Shown piece by piece: positions 41,868-50,863 of a stretch of DNA of 64,000 nucleotides. Origin of the DNA: Candidatus Leptofilum gracile (lineage in GTDB: Bacteria; Chloroflexota; Anaerolineae; Promineifilales; Promineifilaceae); contig JADJOJ010000010.1 in the NCBI GenBank assembly GCA_016713825.1, positions 310,001 to 374,000 of the forward strand, in the 5' to 3' direction. The notes under the pieces are model-generated. The model did not search any database, was not told where the DNA came from, and was given only the letters and a program-made list of their open reading frames with translations. Made by a program: the position numbers and the translations under genes. Position 1 is the stretch's first letter; each line of letters begins with the position of its first letter.

Positions 41868-42710
41868 TTAGAGCTGTTGCAGCACGCCGCGCAGCAAGGT
41901 GGTGAGTTTAGGAATGATTTGCTTGCCAGTTTCTAATACTTCTTCATGATCTAGCACGGTACCAGGTTTGGGATCTGGCACGGCCATGTTGGTGATGGAG
42001 GAAACGCCCATGATTTTCATGCCGGCGTGGCGGGCGACCACAACGGTAGGCACGGTAGACATGCCCACGGCGTCTGCCCCGACAGTGCGCAGGAAGCGCA
42101 GTTCGGCGGGGGTTTCAAAGCTGGGGCCGGCCACGTAGGCATAGGTACCTTCTTGCAGGGTGAAGTTGTTGGTTACGGCCGTTTCCTTTGCCAGCGTTCT
42201 TAGCCCCAAATCATACGTGCCAATCATGTCCATAAAGCGGGGGCCAATGCGGTCATCGTTGGGGCCGCGCAGCGGATTCAACCCAGCCATGCCTAAAAAG
42301 TTGATGTGGTCGGTGATGAGCATCAGGTCGCCCGGGCTAAAGCTGGCGTTGATGCCACCTGCCGCGTTGGTAACGATGAGCGTTTTTATGCCCAGGGCGT
42401 TCATCACCCGCACGGGTAGGGTGATCTGATCCATGTCGTACCCTTCGTAAAAATGGGCCCGACCTTGCTGCACCAGCACTGTTTTGCCTTCCAACGTGCC
42501 AATGACTAAACGGCCGCTGTGCCCAACGACGGTGGATTGCGGCCAGCCTGGAATTTCTTCATAGGCAATGATCTCTGGGTTTTGGATGCTGTTGGCCAGC
42601 TCGCTGAGGCCAGAGCCAAGTACCAGGCCAACGGTGGGTAGGTAGGTGGTTCGTTGGCGGATGGCTTGAACGGCCGTTTCTACCTGTTTAGCGGTTTCCG
42701 TGGTGGTCAT
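41868..42710 (-). CDS. Purine nucleoside phosphorylase (PNP-I, trimeric type)
   Basis: 280 aa from ATG 42710 with AGGGGAAA upstream; the longer open frame has no homology. It has LVLGSGLSELANSI, the GHSGRLVIGTLEGK loop, GRAHFYEGYDMDQITLP, TNAAGGINASFSPGDLMLIT and the AYVAGPSFETPAELR active-site segment with the base-binding VVARHAGMKIMGVSSITNMA. Cleaves purine nucleosides with phosphate in salvage. Consistent with DeoD/PunA-type trimeric enzymes of the guanosine/inosine class. Confidence 0.94.
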   Translation of the reverse strand: MTTTETAKQVETAVQAIRQRTTYLPTVGLVLGSGLSELANSIQNPEIIAYEEIPGWPQSTVVGHSGRLVIGTLEGKTVLVQQGRAHFYEGYDMDQITLPVRVMNALGIKTLIVTNAAGGINASFSPGDLMLITDHINFLGMAGLNPLRGPNDDRIGPRFMDMIGTYDLGLRTLAKETAVTNNFTLQEGTYAYVAGPSFETPAELRFLRTVGADAVGMSTVPTVVVARHAGMKIMGVSSITNMAVPDPKPGTVLDHEEVLETGKQIIPKLTTLLRGVLQQL

Positions 42711-42783
42711 GTTTTCCCCTAAAAATAATAGACCACGACAAGGTTGCCGTGGCGTAAGATTTTGTTGTGAAGACGGTGATGGC

Positions 42784-43656
42784 TTATTCGGCCGTTTCGT
42801 TTTCTTCCAGCTGCGTATAGATTTGCGTGGTTGAAATGTTGGCGTGGCCAAGCAACTTTTGCACTTCCTGCAGATCAGAGCCGCTGTTGAGTTTGTGGGC
42901 GGCAAAGCTGTGGCGCAAGGTGTGGGGGGTAACGGCGACGCTTAAATCGGCTTCTTTTGCATATGCTTTGATGATGAGCCACAAGCCCTGCCGGGTAAGC
43001 TGCTGCCCACGGTGGTTGAGGAACATGGCAGTTTCATCTTTATCTTTTACGAGGAACGGCCGTCCTTCTTCCATGTAGTTTTCTAGAATCACCTTCGTGT
43101 ATTGATCGAATGGCAGTTCGCGCACCTGGTCATCTTTGCCCGGGCAGTAAAGCACATTGTTTTGAATATCGACATCTTCCAGCTGCAAAGAGACAACTTC
43201 TGTCACCCGCATGCCCGTGGAATAAAGCATGTTTAGCAAAGCCATATCCCGTAGATTTTTGGGCGATTTTTTGGTGGAGGGTGCCTGCAATAACCGTTCT
43301 ACCTCCTCAGAAGAGAGTGTTTTGGGTAGACGTTTCTTAACCTTAGGAGAATCAATATCCGTAGTGGGATTTTCTTGGATAAGGTGATTAGAATACAAAT
43401 AGTTGAAAAACGACTTTACAGCTGCTACCTTGCGTGCCACCGAGGAAGAAGCGTAAGGCTGGTCCTTCATAAAATCAACGTAATCATTGATTTTTTCCGG
43501 ACCAATATTTTTCCAGCTGCCTGCACTATTTAAATTATGATCTTGCAGGTATGATACAAATTGACCCAGGTCATTTTTGTAGGCAGCGATCGTGTTGCTG
43601 GAATAATTGTACTCTTGTTGAAGGAAATTCAGGAAGGCGAGCAGCTGTTCTTCCAT
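42784..43656 (-). CDS. XerC/XerD-type tyrosine recombinase
   Basis: 290 aa. A SAM-like N-domain (FLNFLQQEYNYSSNTIAAYK) is followed by the catalytic domain with Arg in YSTGMRVTEVVSL, Lys in PGKDDQVRELPF, HTLRHSFAAH, LLGHANISTTQIYTQL and the nucleophile Tyr in that last motif. Length matches Xer rather than phage integrases. It probably resolves chromosome dimers at a dif-like site, or serves a local element. Upstream lies an unusually AT-rich 360-bp stretch. Confidence 0.93.
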   Translation of the reverse strand: MEEQLLAFLNFLQQEYNYSSNTIAAYKNDLGQFVSYLQDHNLNSAGSWKNIGPEKINDYVDFMKDQPYASSSVARKVAAVKSFFNYLYSNHLIQENPTTDIDSPKVKKRLPKTLSSEEVERLLQAPSTKKSPKNLRDMALLNMLYSTGMRVTEVVSLQLEDVDIQNNVLYCPGKDDQVRELPFDQYTKVILENYMEEGRPFLVKDKDETAMFLNHRGQQLTRQGLWLIIKAYAKEADLSVAVTPHTLRHSFAAHKLNSGSDLQEVQKLLGHANISTTQIYTQLEENETAE

Positions 43657-44022
43657 CGCCTCACACTCCTTGCTATGCCCAGGGTCTTTATTGAGGGACT
43701 AAATTCGTGTAGCAACAAGCGCATCAAAAGTATGCAGTAAATACGCTTGTCTACCGAGGGAGGAGCCACTCTAAAGATTTGTTTTCGTGCTGAGCCAGAA
43801 AGTGCCAGATGAAAAGATATCGGACAACTTAATTTAAGATTATGTAAGTTAAACTAGGGGCATTATAACAATTACTTTTCATAAGATCAAATATAAATCA
43901 ACATAATGATCTTGTTTTGGGTAGGTTATTTGTGCTACACGAATGAATTGTGTTATATGGTAAATTTAGGTTGAGTTTGTACGGGCTGGGGGGTAACGGC
44001 CGTCCCTCTAATTTTTATGAAT
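43657..44022. other. AT-rich gene-free region upstream of the xer gene
   Basis: About 370 bp with no convincing ORF. It holds AT-rich tracts (43830-43980), including AATTTAAGATTATGTAAGTT at 43841, which has a vague likeness to the XerD half of dif sites, and one palindrome copy at 43995. The xer promoter must lie near 43660-43760. Beyond that I see nothing firm. Confidence 0.4.
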
Positions 44023-44136
44023 GGATGGCGCTACTGAAAAAAGGGTGATTTCACCGCAGAGGCGCGGAGAGCGTAGGGATCTTTCTCTGGTAATTTTTAA
44101 TACTCTGCGTCCTTTATGTCTTTGCGGTTTGTTTTT
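44023..44136. repeat. Dispersed ~110-bp intergenic repeat, copy B
   Basis: GGATGGCGCTACTGAAAAAA then TTTCACCGCAGAGGCGCGGA and GCGTCCTTTATGTCTTTGCG. Aligns with 24361-24471 over its full length. Same orientation, no ORF. The remaining 44137-44293 leads to the TPR gene. Confidence 0.8.
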
Positions 44137-44293
44137 TCAATGGACTCATTGATGAGTAGGTTCGGTTGTTGAGGAAGAACTGGTATCATAACGTGTTACA
44201 AATCAGTTTGGCACATTGGTCTGGCAAAAAGTGGTACTTTGGGGCCAAGACGCTGAACTGTAAGGATATCCTTTAGAAAGGTTGTGTAAAGAA

Positions 44294-44812
44294 ATGAAGA
44301 GTAATTTTAAAGATGAAAATAAAGCTTTAAAGTTTGAGGCATTGTTTCGTCGGGGCAGTGAGTTGCTGCATCGGGGTAAGGCAAATGATGCGGCTGATAT
44401 TTTGCAAAAGGCATATGCGTTGAACCCCGACCATTTTGATGCCGCGCTCAATTTGAGTGGGGCATACATTCTGACGAAGAAGTTTAAGCAAGCTGTGAAA
44501 ATATTGGAGCAGCTTCGCGAGCAGGCACCGCCCAACGCAATGGTTTGGACAAATCTTGGTGCTGCTTATTTGGGTAATCCGATTTTGGCGCGTGACGAAG
44601 AGCAATTGCAGGCGATTGCGGCATTTAAGCAAGCGTTGGCCATCGACCCAATTGCCCCAAACGTCGCCTACAATATTGGTTTGATCTACCGGGATCGTCG
44701 TGAGTATGCGTTGGCGATCAGCTGGTTTCAGCGAGCGGTACAGGCCAATCCAAACGATCAGGATGCCCGTAATCTGATTGAAAAATTGCGCGAAATGAAC
44801 GGCCGTTCCTAA
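44294..44812 (+). CDS. Small TPR protein
   Basis: 172 aa from ATG 44294 (GAAAGG upstream). Three to four TPR-like helix pairs: LFRRGSELLHRGKANDAADI, FDAALNLSGAYILTKKFKQA, MVWTNLGAAYL and NVAYNIGLIYRDRREYALAI. No signal peptide or catalytic domain, so probably a cytoplasmic adaptor. Followed 100 bp later by the UDP-sugar pyrophosphorylase gene. Confidence 0.8.
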   Translation: MKSNFKDENKALKFEALFRRGSELLHRGKANDAADILQKAYALNPDHFDAALNLSGAYILTKKFKQAVKILEQLREQAPPNAMVWTNLGAAYLGNPILARDEEQLQAIAAFKQALAIDPIAPNVAYNIGLIYRDRREYALAISWFQRAVQANPNDQDARNLIEKLREMNGRS

Positions 44813-44912
44813 AGCCTATTCTTGCAGGGTCACTATTCTGCTAAACCGTTACTTCGCTCAATCCTTTATCCACAAGAGACTGTATTTTTACTACGACAAG
44901 GAAAGCGAACCC

Positions 44913-46310
44913 ATGGACAGTATGACGCATATTTTTACGCCGTTTCGGAGCCGCATGAAGGCAGAAGTATTGCCCGAGATTTTTATCGATACCTTTGCTT
45001 TTTATTACGAGCAGCTGGTCACTGGCAAGACGGGCTACATCCCAGAAGCCGAGATTGCCCCGGTGGCTGAGTTGCCAGACGCCGAGCAGTTTCCCGACAG
45101 ATTGGCTACCATTGGCAAGCATTCATTGGCGAAAACGGCCGTTATCAAACTCAACGGCGGCCTGGGCACCAGCATGGGCCTGGAAAAAGCAAAATCATTG
45201 CTGCCCATCAAAGATGGCCTTAGCTTTTTAGACATCATCGCCCGGCAGGCGCAGCTGGCCAATGTGCCCCTGCTGCTGATGAACAGCTTTTCCACCGAGG
45301 ATGATTCGCTAGATTTGCTGGAAAAATACCCAGACCTCAACCACGATCTGCCCCACAGCTTTTTGCAGCACAAAGAGCCCAAAATTCGCCAGGACAATTT
45401 TGCCCCAGTTGAGTGGCCCGAAAACCCCGAACTGGAATGGTGCCCGCCCGGTCACGGTGATATCTATGCAGCGTTGATGACCAGCGGCACACTCGAAGCC
45501 CTGCTAGAAAAAGGGTACGAATATGCCTTCGTTTCCAATGCAGATAACCTGGGCGCTGTGGTTGATTTAGCAATTCTGGGTTATTTTGTAGATAACGAAG
45601 TGCCGTTCATGATGGAAGTGGCTGACCGGACCGAAATGGACAAGAAAGGGGGGCACCTGGCCCAGCGGCAAGACAGCCAACTGATCCTGCGCGAATCAGC
45701 CCAATGTCCGCCAGAAGATACGGCCGCTTTCCAAGACATCAATCGTCACAAATATTTCAACACCAACAACCTCTGGTTCCACCTGCCCACGCTCTACCGG
45801 CAAATGCGCGCCCACGACAACCGGCTCGGCCTGCCCATGATCCGCAACAGCAAAACGGTGGATCCCCGTAACCCGAACTCCACACCGGTTTACCAGCTGG
45901 AAACGGCGATGGGGTCGGCCATTGCGGTGTTTAGCGGGGCCCAAGCTATCCGTGTGCCGCGCAGCCGCTTTGCCCCCGTTAAAACCACCGATGACCTGCT
46001 GGCCGTGCGCTCCGACGCCTACACGCTCACCGACGACTTTCGCATTGTGCCCAGCGGCCAGCGCAAGATGCAAAAGTTCAACATTAAGCTAGACGGCCGT
46101 TTCTACAAATACGTCAGCGATCTCGACGCCCGGTTTCCCCAAGGCGTCCCCTCATTGGCGGAAAACAAAAGCCTGGTCATTGAAGGTGAGTTTCGCTTTG
46201 GTAAAGATGTTAAGTGCATAGGCGATGTGCACCTGCGCAACGAAACCAACGCCCAAATCTTCATCCCCGATGGCACCATATTAACCGGATCGCTCCATTA
46301 CCCGGCATAG
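44913..46310 (+). CDS. UTP--glucose-1-phosphate uridylyltransferase (UGP2/eukaryotic-like type)
   Basis: 465 aa from ATG 44913 (GGAAAGCG upstream). The nucleotide-binding loop is TAVIKLNGGLGTSMGLEKAK, with FVSNADNLGAVVD, PPGHGDIYAALMTSG and NTNNLWFHLP further on, and a left-handed beta-helix-like end. This is the two-domain UDP-sugar pyrophosphorylase family of eukaryotes and some bacteria, not GalU. It makes UDP-glucose for glycan synthesis. Ends in a strong terminator. Confidence 0.93.
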   Translation: MDSMTHIFTPFRSRMKAEVLPEIFIDTFAFYYEQLVTGKTGYIPEAEIAPVAELPDAEQFPDRLATIGKHSLAKTAVIKLNGGLGTSMGLEKAKSLLPIKDGLSFLDIIARQAQLANVPLLLMNSFSTEDDSLDLLEKYPDLNHDLPHSFLQHKEPKIRQDNFAPVEWPENPELEWCPPGHGDIYAALMTSGTLEALLEKGYEYAFVSNADNLGAVVDLAILGYFVDNEVPFMMEVADRTEMDKKGGHLAQRQDSQLILRESAQCPPEDTAAFQDINRHKYFNTNNLWFHLPTLYRQMRAHDNRLGLPMIRNSKTVDPRNPNSTPVYQLETAMGSAIAVFSGAQAIRVPRSRFAPVKTTDDLLAVRSDAYTLTDDFRIVPSGQRKMQKFNIKLDGRFYKYVSDLDARFPQGVPSLAENKSLVIEGEFRFGKDVKCIGDVHLRNETNAQIFIPDGTILTGSLHYPA

Positions 46311-46336
46311 GCGTTTCCTTTTCTTTAACTGCTGAG

Positions 46337-46384
46337 AACGCGGCAGGTGCAAATAATAAAAACTTTGCGCCAGCCGCGTTTTTT
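46337..46384 (+). terminator. Rho-independent terminator after the uridylyltransferase gene
   Basis: AACGCGGC (46337-46344) pairs with GCCGCGTT (46373-46380), with a GCAAA/TTTGC inner stem, and is followed by a T-run. Confidence 0.8.
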
Positions 46385-46467
46385 CGTTTAGCAAAGGATA
46401 GACTTCTGCAACAAAATTTTACAAAAATTCGAGGTGTGCATTGGTTGGATGTGATACAATTAGCCCT

Positions 46468-47856
46468 ATGAGCCAATCTCTTGTGGTTATTGGTGGTGGG
46501 TTAGCGGGAACGGAAGCAGCGTGGCAACTAGCCGAACAGGGCATTCAGGTAAAACTGTATGAAATGCGCCCACAGCGGCCAACGCCCGCCCACGTTACCA
46601 ATCACCTTGCCGAACTGGTTTGCAGTAATTCTCTCGGCTCCATGCTGCCGCACAAAGCGCCTGGCCTGCTCAAGGCAGAACTGCGCGGCCTGGGTTCGAT
46701 GATTTTGGCTTGCGCGGCGCAAACGGCCGTTCCCGCCGGAACTTCCCTGGCTGTAGACCGCGACAAATTTGCCGAGCTGGTCACCGCCAAAATTGAAGCC
46801 CATCCCAACATTGATCTGATTCGTGAGGAAGTAACGGCCGTTCCGCAAGGCCCCACCATCATCGCCAGCGGCCCGCTTACCTCCTCGGCGCTTACCGCCA
46901 GCATTAGCCAGCTCACCGGCCAGGAATACCTCTACTTTTACGATGCCGTTTCCCCCATTGTAGATTACGACTCCATCGACTTCAGCATCGCCTTCCGCCA
47001 ATCCCGTTACGACGATGGCCAGGAAGAAGGGGATTACATCAACTGCCCCATGACCAAAGAGGAGTACGATCGTTTTTGCGACGCGCTGCTGGCCGCAGAA
47101 ACAATCACCCTGAAGCAGTTTGAGCAGGAAGACCCCCACTTTTTTGAAGGCTGCATGCCCGTAGAGGTGATGGCCCAGCGGGGGCGCAAGGCGCTGGCCT
47201 TTGGCCCGATGCGCCCGGTGGGGTTGATTGATCCCCGGAATGGGAAACGGCCGTATGCCGTCGTCCAGCTCCGCCAGGATAACCTCATCGGCTCCCTCTA
47301 CAACATTGTGGGCTTCCAGACCAACCTGAAGTGGGGCGAGCAGAAGCGCGTCTTGCGCCTCATCCCTGGCCTGGAAAACGCCGAATTTTTGCGTTACGGC
47401 ATGATGCACCGCAACACCTACATCAACGCCCCGCACCTGCTGCAACCCACCCTGCAATACCGCGGTCGCGCCGACCTTTTTTTTGCCGGGCAAATTACCG
47501 GCGTAGAAGGGTACATGGGCAACGCCGCCACCGGCTTGGTAGCAGGCCTCAACGCCGCCCGGCTGCTCCAGGGCAAGCTGCCTGTCATCTTCCCCACCAA
47601 CACCATGCTGGGTGCCCTGTGCCATTACGTCACCCACGCCAGCATGAAAGATTTTCAACCAATGAAGGCCAACTTCGGCCTGTTTGATCAGCCCCAGCAT
47701 CAACTGCCCAAGGCAGACCGCTACCGTTGGTACAGCGAACGCGCCCTCACCTCTATGCGACGCTTTGCCCGCAACAACAAGCTTCCCTACGACCGAACCA
47801 TTGCCGAGGGCAATTTGGCGGAGGACGTGACTGTTTTGTCAGGGGAGGCCAGTTGA
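46468..47856 (+). CDS. trmFO: tRNA (uracil-54-C5) methyltransferase, folate/FAD-dependent
   Basis: 462 aa from ATG 46468. FAD-binding start SLVVIGGGLAGTEAAWQLAE, YEMRPQRPTPAH, the Cys-containing LVCSNSLGSMLPHKAPGLLK and EGCMPVEVMAQRG, and VGFQTNLKWGEQKRVLRLIP are all diagnostic of TrmFO (Gid), which makes m5U54 using methylene-THF. No Shine-Dalgarno precedes the ATG, while TACAAT ends 8 bp before it, so the transcript may be leaderless. Stop overlaps the next gene. Confidence 0.96.
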   Translation: MSQSLVVIGGGLAGTEAAWQLAEQGIQVKLYEMRPQRPTPAHVTNHLAELVCSNSLGSMLPHKAPGLLKAELRGLGSMILACAAQTAVPAGTSLAVDRDKFAELVTAKIEAHPNIDLIREEVTAVPQGPTIIASGPLTSSALTASISQLTGQEYLYFYDAVSPIVDYDSIDFSIAFRQSRYDDGQEEGDYINCPMTKEEYDRFCDALLAAETITLKQFEQEDPHFFEGCMPVEVMAQRGRKALAFGPMRPVGLIDPRNGKRPYAVVQLRQDNLIGSLYNIVGFQTNLKWGEQKRVLRLIPGLENAEFLRYGMMHRNTYINAPHLLQPTLQYRGRADLFFAGQITGVEGYMGNAATGLVAGLNAARLLQGKLPVIFPTNTMLGALCHYVTHASMKDFQPMKANFGLFDQPQHQLPKADRYRWYSERALTSMRRFARNNKLPYDRTIAEGNLAEDVTVLSGEAS

Positions 47857-49046
47857 CTGAAAACCTCAAGCTCTGGCTGCGCCAACAATCGGCTATGCTG
47901 TGCGCCGTCACCCTGAACCGGGTGCCAAATTTGCTGGTTGATGAAGACGATCTAATCGAGTTCCTTTCCGTTTTGCTGAACAGCGTAGGCTCTTTGCCGG
48001 AATTACAACTGGCTTCTGTGCAGTCGTGGGCGCTGACGGCCATTGGCCATGATGCCCCAGCGGCGTATGATTGGATGGTGCTGCTGCGGGTGTTGAAAGA
48101 GCAAATCGGCCGTAACCTGGTGGTGCAGTTCCCCGCCGAGCAGGCGCTTGCCGCCTGGCGGCTGATTGACGATGTGCTCATCTACGCCATCATTGAAGCA
48201 ACCCAGCTGGCTTCCGATATGCAGCGTTCTGAATTACTGAACCACATGACCCAACTGCGCAGCCAGCAAGAAAAGTTTAAGGAAAGCAAAACCAAGTTCA
48301 TTGCCGTTGCCGCCCACGAGCTCAAAACCCCGCTTACCATTTTGGAAGGGTATACCAACATCATCAAAGCCGAAACGCAAAACGACCCGCAGCTGCATAT
48401 TTATCTGGAAGGGTTGGGCAATGGCTTCCGCCGCATGCACGAAATTATTGGCGACATGCTGGATGTGTCGCTGCTAGATTTGCGTACGGTGGAGCTGAAA
48501 TACCAGGAAATCAACCTGGAAAAAACGGCGCTGCTGGTCGCCGACAGCGTCGATCGGTATTACATGACACGCCGGGTTGAGCTAAAAATTGTACCTTTTG
48601 AATTCGATAGTACCACCTATGGCGACCCGGAAAAGCTGAAAAAAGCGCTTACCAAAATTCTGATGAACGGGCTAAAGTACACGCCAGATGGCGGTGAGGT
48701 GGTTGTCACTGGCAGCCTGGTGCGGCAAGATGAAGTGACGGAAGATTTGGCCGGGTTTGTGGATATTCAGATTATGGATACGGGCATTGGCATAGATCCG
48801 GAAAATCTGGAATCGATTTTTGAGAAGTTTGGCAGCATTGCAGACGCCAGTTTGCATTCCTCTAGCAAAACCAAGTTCAAGGGGGGTGGGCCTGGCCTGG
48901 GGCTGCCCATCGCCCGGGGCATTGTGGAAGCACACGGTGGGCGTGTCTGGGCCGAAAGCCCTGGCTATGACGAAGAGGCTTGCCCTGGCAGCACTTTCCA
49001 CATCGAATTGCCAATCTGGCTAAATCCACCAGAGATTCAGGCTTAA
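47853..49046 (+). CDS. Sensor histidine kinase
   Basis: 397 aa from TTG 47853, with GGGGAGG upstream and a 4-bp overlap with trmFO (TTGA); the frame is open further upstream inside trmFO but that part is shadow. An N-terminal helical region (1-150), a coiled-coil signalling helix, HisKA with KFIAVAAHELKTPLTILEGY (phospho-His present), N-box LMNGLKYTPDGG, G1 DTGIGI, G2 GPGLGLPIARGIV. No membrane helix, so cytoplasmic. Coupling to trmFO is curious and probably only shared expression. Its response regulator is not adjacent. This gene has no palindrome copies. Confidence 0.9.
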   Translation: MTENLKLWLRQQSAMLCAVTLNRVPNLLVDEDDLIEFLSVLLNSVGSLPELQLASVQSWALTAIGHDAPAAYDWMVLLRVLKEQIGRNLVVQFPAEQALAAWRLIDDVLIYAIIEATQLASDMQRSELLNHMTQLRSQQEKFKESKTKFIAVAAHELKTPLTILEGYTNIIKAETQNDPQLHIYLEGLGNGFRRMHEIIGDMLDVSLLDLRTVELKYQEINLEKTALLVADSVDRYYMTRRVELKIVPFEFDSTTYGDPEKLKKALTKILMNGLKYTPDGGEVVVTGSLVRQDEVTEDLAGFVDIQIMDTGIGIDPENLESIFEKFGSIADASLHSSSKTKFKGGGPGLGLPIARGIVEAHGGRVWAESPGYDEEACPGSTFHIELPIWLNPPEIQA

Positions 49047-49047
49047 G

Positions 49048-49085
49048 GGTTCATTCACCTATAACTTTTGTTCAAAAAATGAACC
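49048..49085. terminator. Inverted repeat after the kinase gene
   Basis: GGGTTCATT (49048-49056) and AATGAACCC (49076-49084) form a 9-bp stem just after the stop codon. There is no clear T-run. Confidence 0.45.
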
Positions 49086-49180
49086 CCAAAGCTAGACCGT
49101 TTACCGAAACTCAAAAGTTGAAACTGGTCAAGCCTGAGGGGTCTGAATAGGTGTCCCAATTTGTTACTAAAGGTGAAAAG

Positions 49181-50770
49181 ATGGATGTTTCTGTTGAGAT
49201 TGTCGTGAAGGATGTGACAGTTTACCCAGACCGGGCGCGCGTTTTGGCTGTGGGGGAATGCGAGCTGACGGCTGGGCGGCATCGCTTGCTGGTGCCAAAT
49301 TTGCCGCTGACGCTGGACACCGATTCAGTGCGGGTGCAGGGCAGTGGATCGGCGCAGGTGCGGCTGTTGGGCGTGGAGGTGACGCGCCAATTTTTTGAGG
49401 AAGCGCCACAGGAAGCGGTGCGGGAGCTGGAAGCACAAATTGAAGCGGTGCAGGATGCCATGCGGGCGTTGGAGGATCAGAAGGCGGGTTGGCAGGCGCA
49501 TGGGGTGTATCTGGATGGAATTCGCCAGGCAACGGCCGAATTTGCCAAAGGTCTCTCGCGCGGTAAAACGACGGTGGCCGAGCAGCAGCAGGTGATCGCT
49601 TTTTTGCAGGAACAGGATGGGGCGATGCGTACGGCCGTTCGCCAACTGGACCAGGAACAAAAAACATTGCTGCGCCGGCTGCAAAAATTGCAGCAAGAGC
49701 TGAAGCAAATCAAGACGACCCGGCCACCCCAGCAATATCAGGCCCAAATTGAAGTAGAGGTGCTGGCCGACGGCCGTTTCCAACCTGAAATTAGCTACGT
49801 GGTGACCCAGGCGGGCTGGCAGCCGCTGTACGATATTCGTTTGGTGGCAGAAAACGGCCGTACCAGCCTGGAAATCAACTACCTGGCCCAAATTATCCAG
49901 CGCACCGGCCAGGCGTGGCAGCAGGTCAATTTGGCCGTCTCCACGGCCCGCCCCGCGCTGAACCAAAAGCTGCCAGAGATTCATCCCTGGTTCATTCGTG
50001 AATTTCAGCCGCCCCAGCCGCGCCAAATGGTGCGCGCCGCTGCGCCGATGGCGGCCAAGATGGAGATGATGGTGGCCGATGCCGCCGCCGCGCCAGAACC
50101 AGAAGCGGATCCGTTCATGGCAGAAACGGTGACGGCGACGGTTGAATCTGAGGGAACGGCCGTTACCTTCAAAGCGCCCGGCCAGACAGACATCCCCAAC
50201 GACGGCTCGCCCCACAAAACCACCCTCCAGCAAATGCGGCTGGAGCCAAAGCTGGATTACCTCACCATCCCCAAATACAGCGATACGGCGTTCCGGCGGG
50301 CGACGGTGGTTTACACCGAAGCTGGCCCGCTGCTGCCAGGCGCTGCCAGCCTGTTTGTGGGCGAAGCGTACATCGGGCAGACGCCGATCAAGTTCACGGC
50401 GCAGGGCGACGAGCTGGAACTGCTGCTGGGCGTGGAAGACCGCCTCACCGTAGAGCGCAAGCTGGCTCGGCGAGATGTGGACAAGAAGCTGCTGCGCGAT
50501 CAGCGGCAGCTGCGGTATGGCTACACCATTGCGGTGAAGAATTTGTTGGGAACGGCCGTTCAGGTTGTTGTCAAGGATCACATCCCGGTTTCGCGCCATG
50601 AGCAAATCAAGGTAAAATTGGATGATGTACGGCCGCAGCCCGCTGAACAAACCGACCTAAACCTGTTAGAATGGCAGCTCACTTTGCCCAGCGGCGCAGA
50701 ACAAACCGTGCGGTATGAGTACACTGTCGAGCACCCGCGCAGTTTACAGGTGGTGGGTTTGCTCGATTAG
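49181..50770 (+). CDS. MuiA-like protein (DUF4139/DUF4140 family)
   Basis: 529 aa from ATG 49181 (AAAGGTG upstream). It has the N-terminal beta region (VTVYPDRARVLAVGECELTA), a central coiled coil (about 85-200), and the C-terminal DUF4139 region with LADGRFQPEISYVVTQAGWQ, YDIRLVAENGR and YTIAVKNLLGTAVQVVVKDH. The family name comes from MuiA, a mucoidy inhibitor. No signal peptide is seen. Its molecular activity is unknown. Five palindrome copies lie in it. Confidence 0.9.
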   Translation: MDVSVEIVVKDVTVYPDRARVLAVGECELTAGRHRLLVPNLPLTLDTDSVRVQGSGSAQVRLLGVEVTRQFFEEAPQEAVRELEAQIEAVQDAMRALEDQKAGWQAHGVYLDGIRQATAEFAKGLSRGKTTVAEQQQVIAFLQEQDGAMRTAVRQLDQEQKTLLRRLQKLQQELKQIKTTRPPQQYQAQIEVEVLADGRFQPEISYVVTQAGWQPLYDIRLVAENGRTSLEINYLAQIIQRTGQAWQQVNLAVSTARPALNQKLPEIHPWFIREFQPPQPRQMVRAAAPMAAKMEMMVADAAAAPEPEADPFMAETVTATVESEGTAVTFKAPGQTDIPNDGSPHKTTLQQMRLEPKLDYLTIPKYSDTAFRRATVVYTEAGPLLPGAASLFVGEAYIGQTPIKFTAQGDELELLLGVEDRLTVERKLARRDVDKKLLRDQRQLRYGYTIAVKNLLGTAVQVVVKDHIPVSRHEQIKVKLDDVRPQPAEQTDLNLLEWQLTLPSGAEQTVRYEYTVEHPRSLQVVGLLD

Positions 50771-50796
50771 CTTGAGTTAAATTTTTTCTGGAAGAT

Positions 50797-50863
50797 TGGC
50801 GATTAGAGAGTAGAGATTGGCAAAATTTCCACTCTCCACTCTTCAATCTCCGCTCTCGGAGGC
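50797..50863. repeat. Sentence-like repeats before hflX
   Basis: GATTAGAGAGTAGAGATT is followed by ACTCTCCACTCTTCAATC, an imperfect inverted copy, forming a hairpin of about 65 bp. The ribosome site GGAGG (50857-50861) lies at its right edge. Confidence 0.6.

Noticed and set aside
43657..44022. A dif-like site for the adjacent Xer recombinase in the AT-rich region near 43841
   Set aside because: TTATGTAAGTTAAA resembles one dif half, but the other half and central spacer do not fit; not enough for a call.
46528..47703. A 391-aa minus-strand open frame opposite trmFO
   Set aside because: TrmFO motifs on the plus strand are unambiguous; the antisense frame is compositional.
49325..50650. A 441-aa minus-strand open frame opposite the MuiA-like gene
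   Set aside because: No domain signatures, no ribosome site, and the plus-strand MuiA-like frame is clearly the real one; high GC opens antisense frames.
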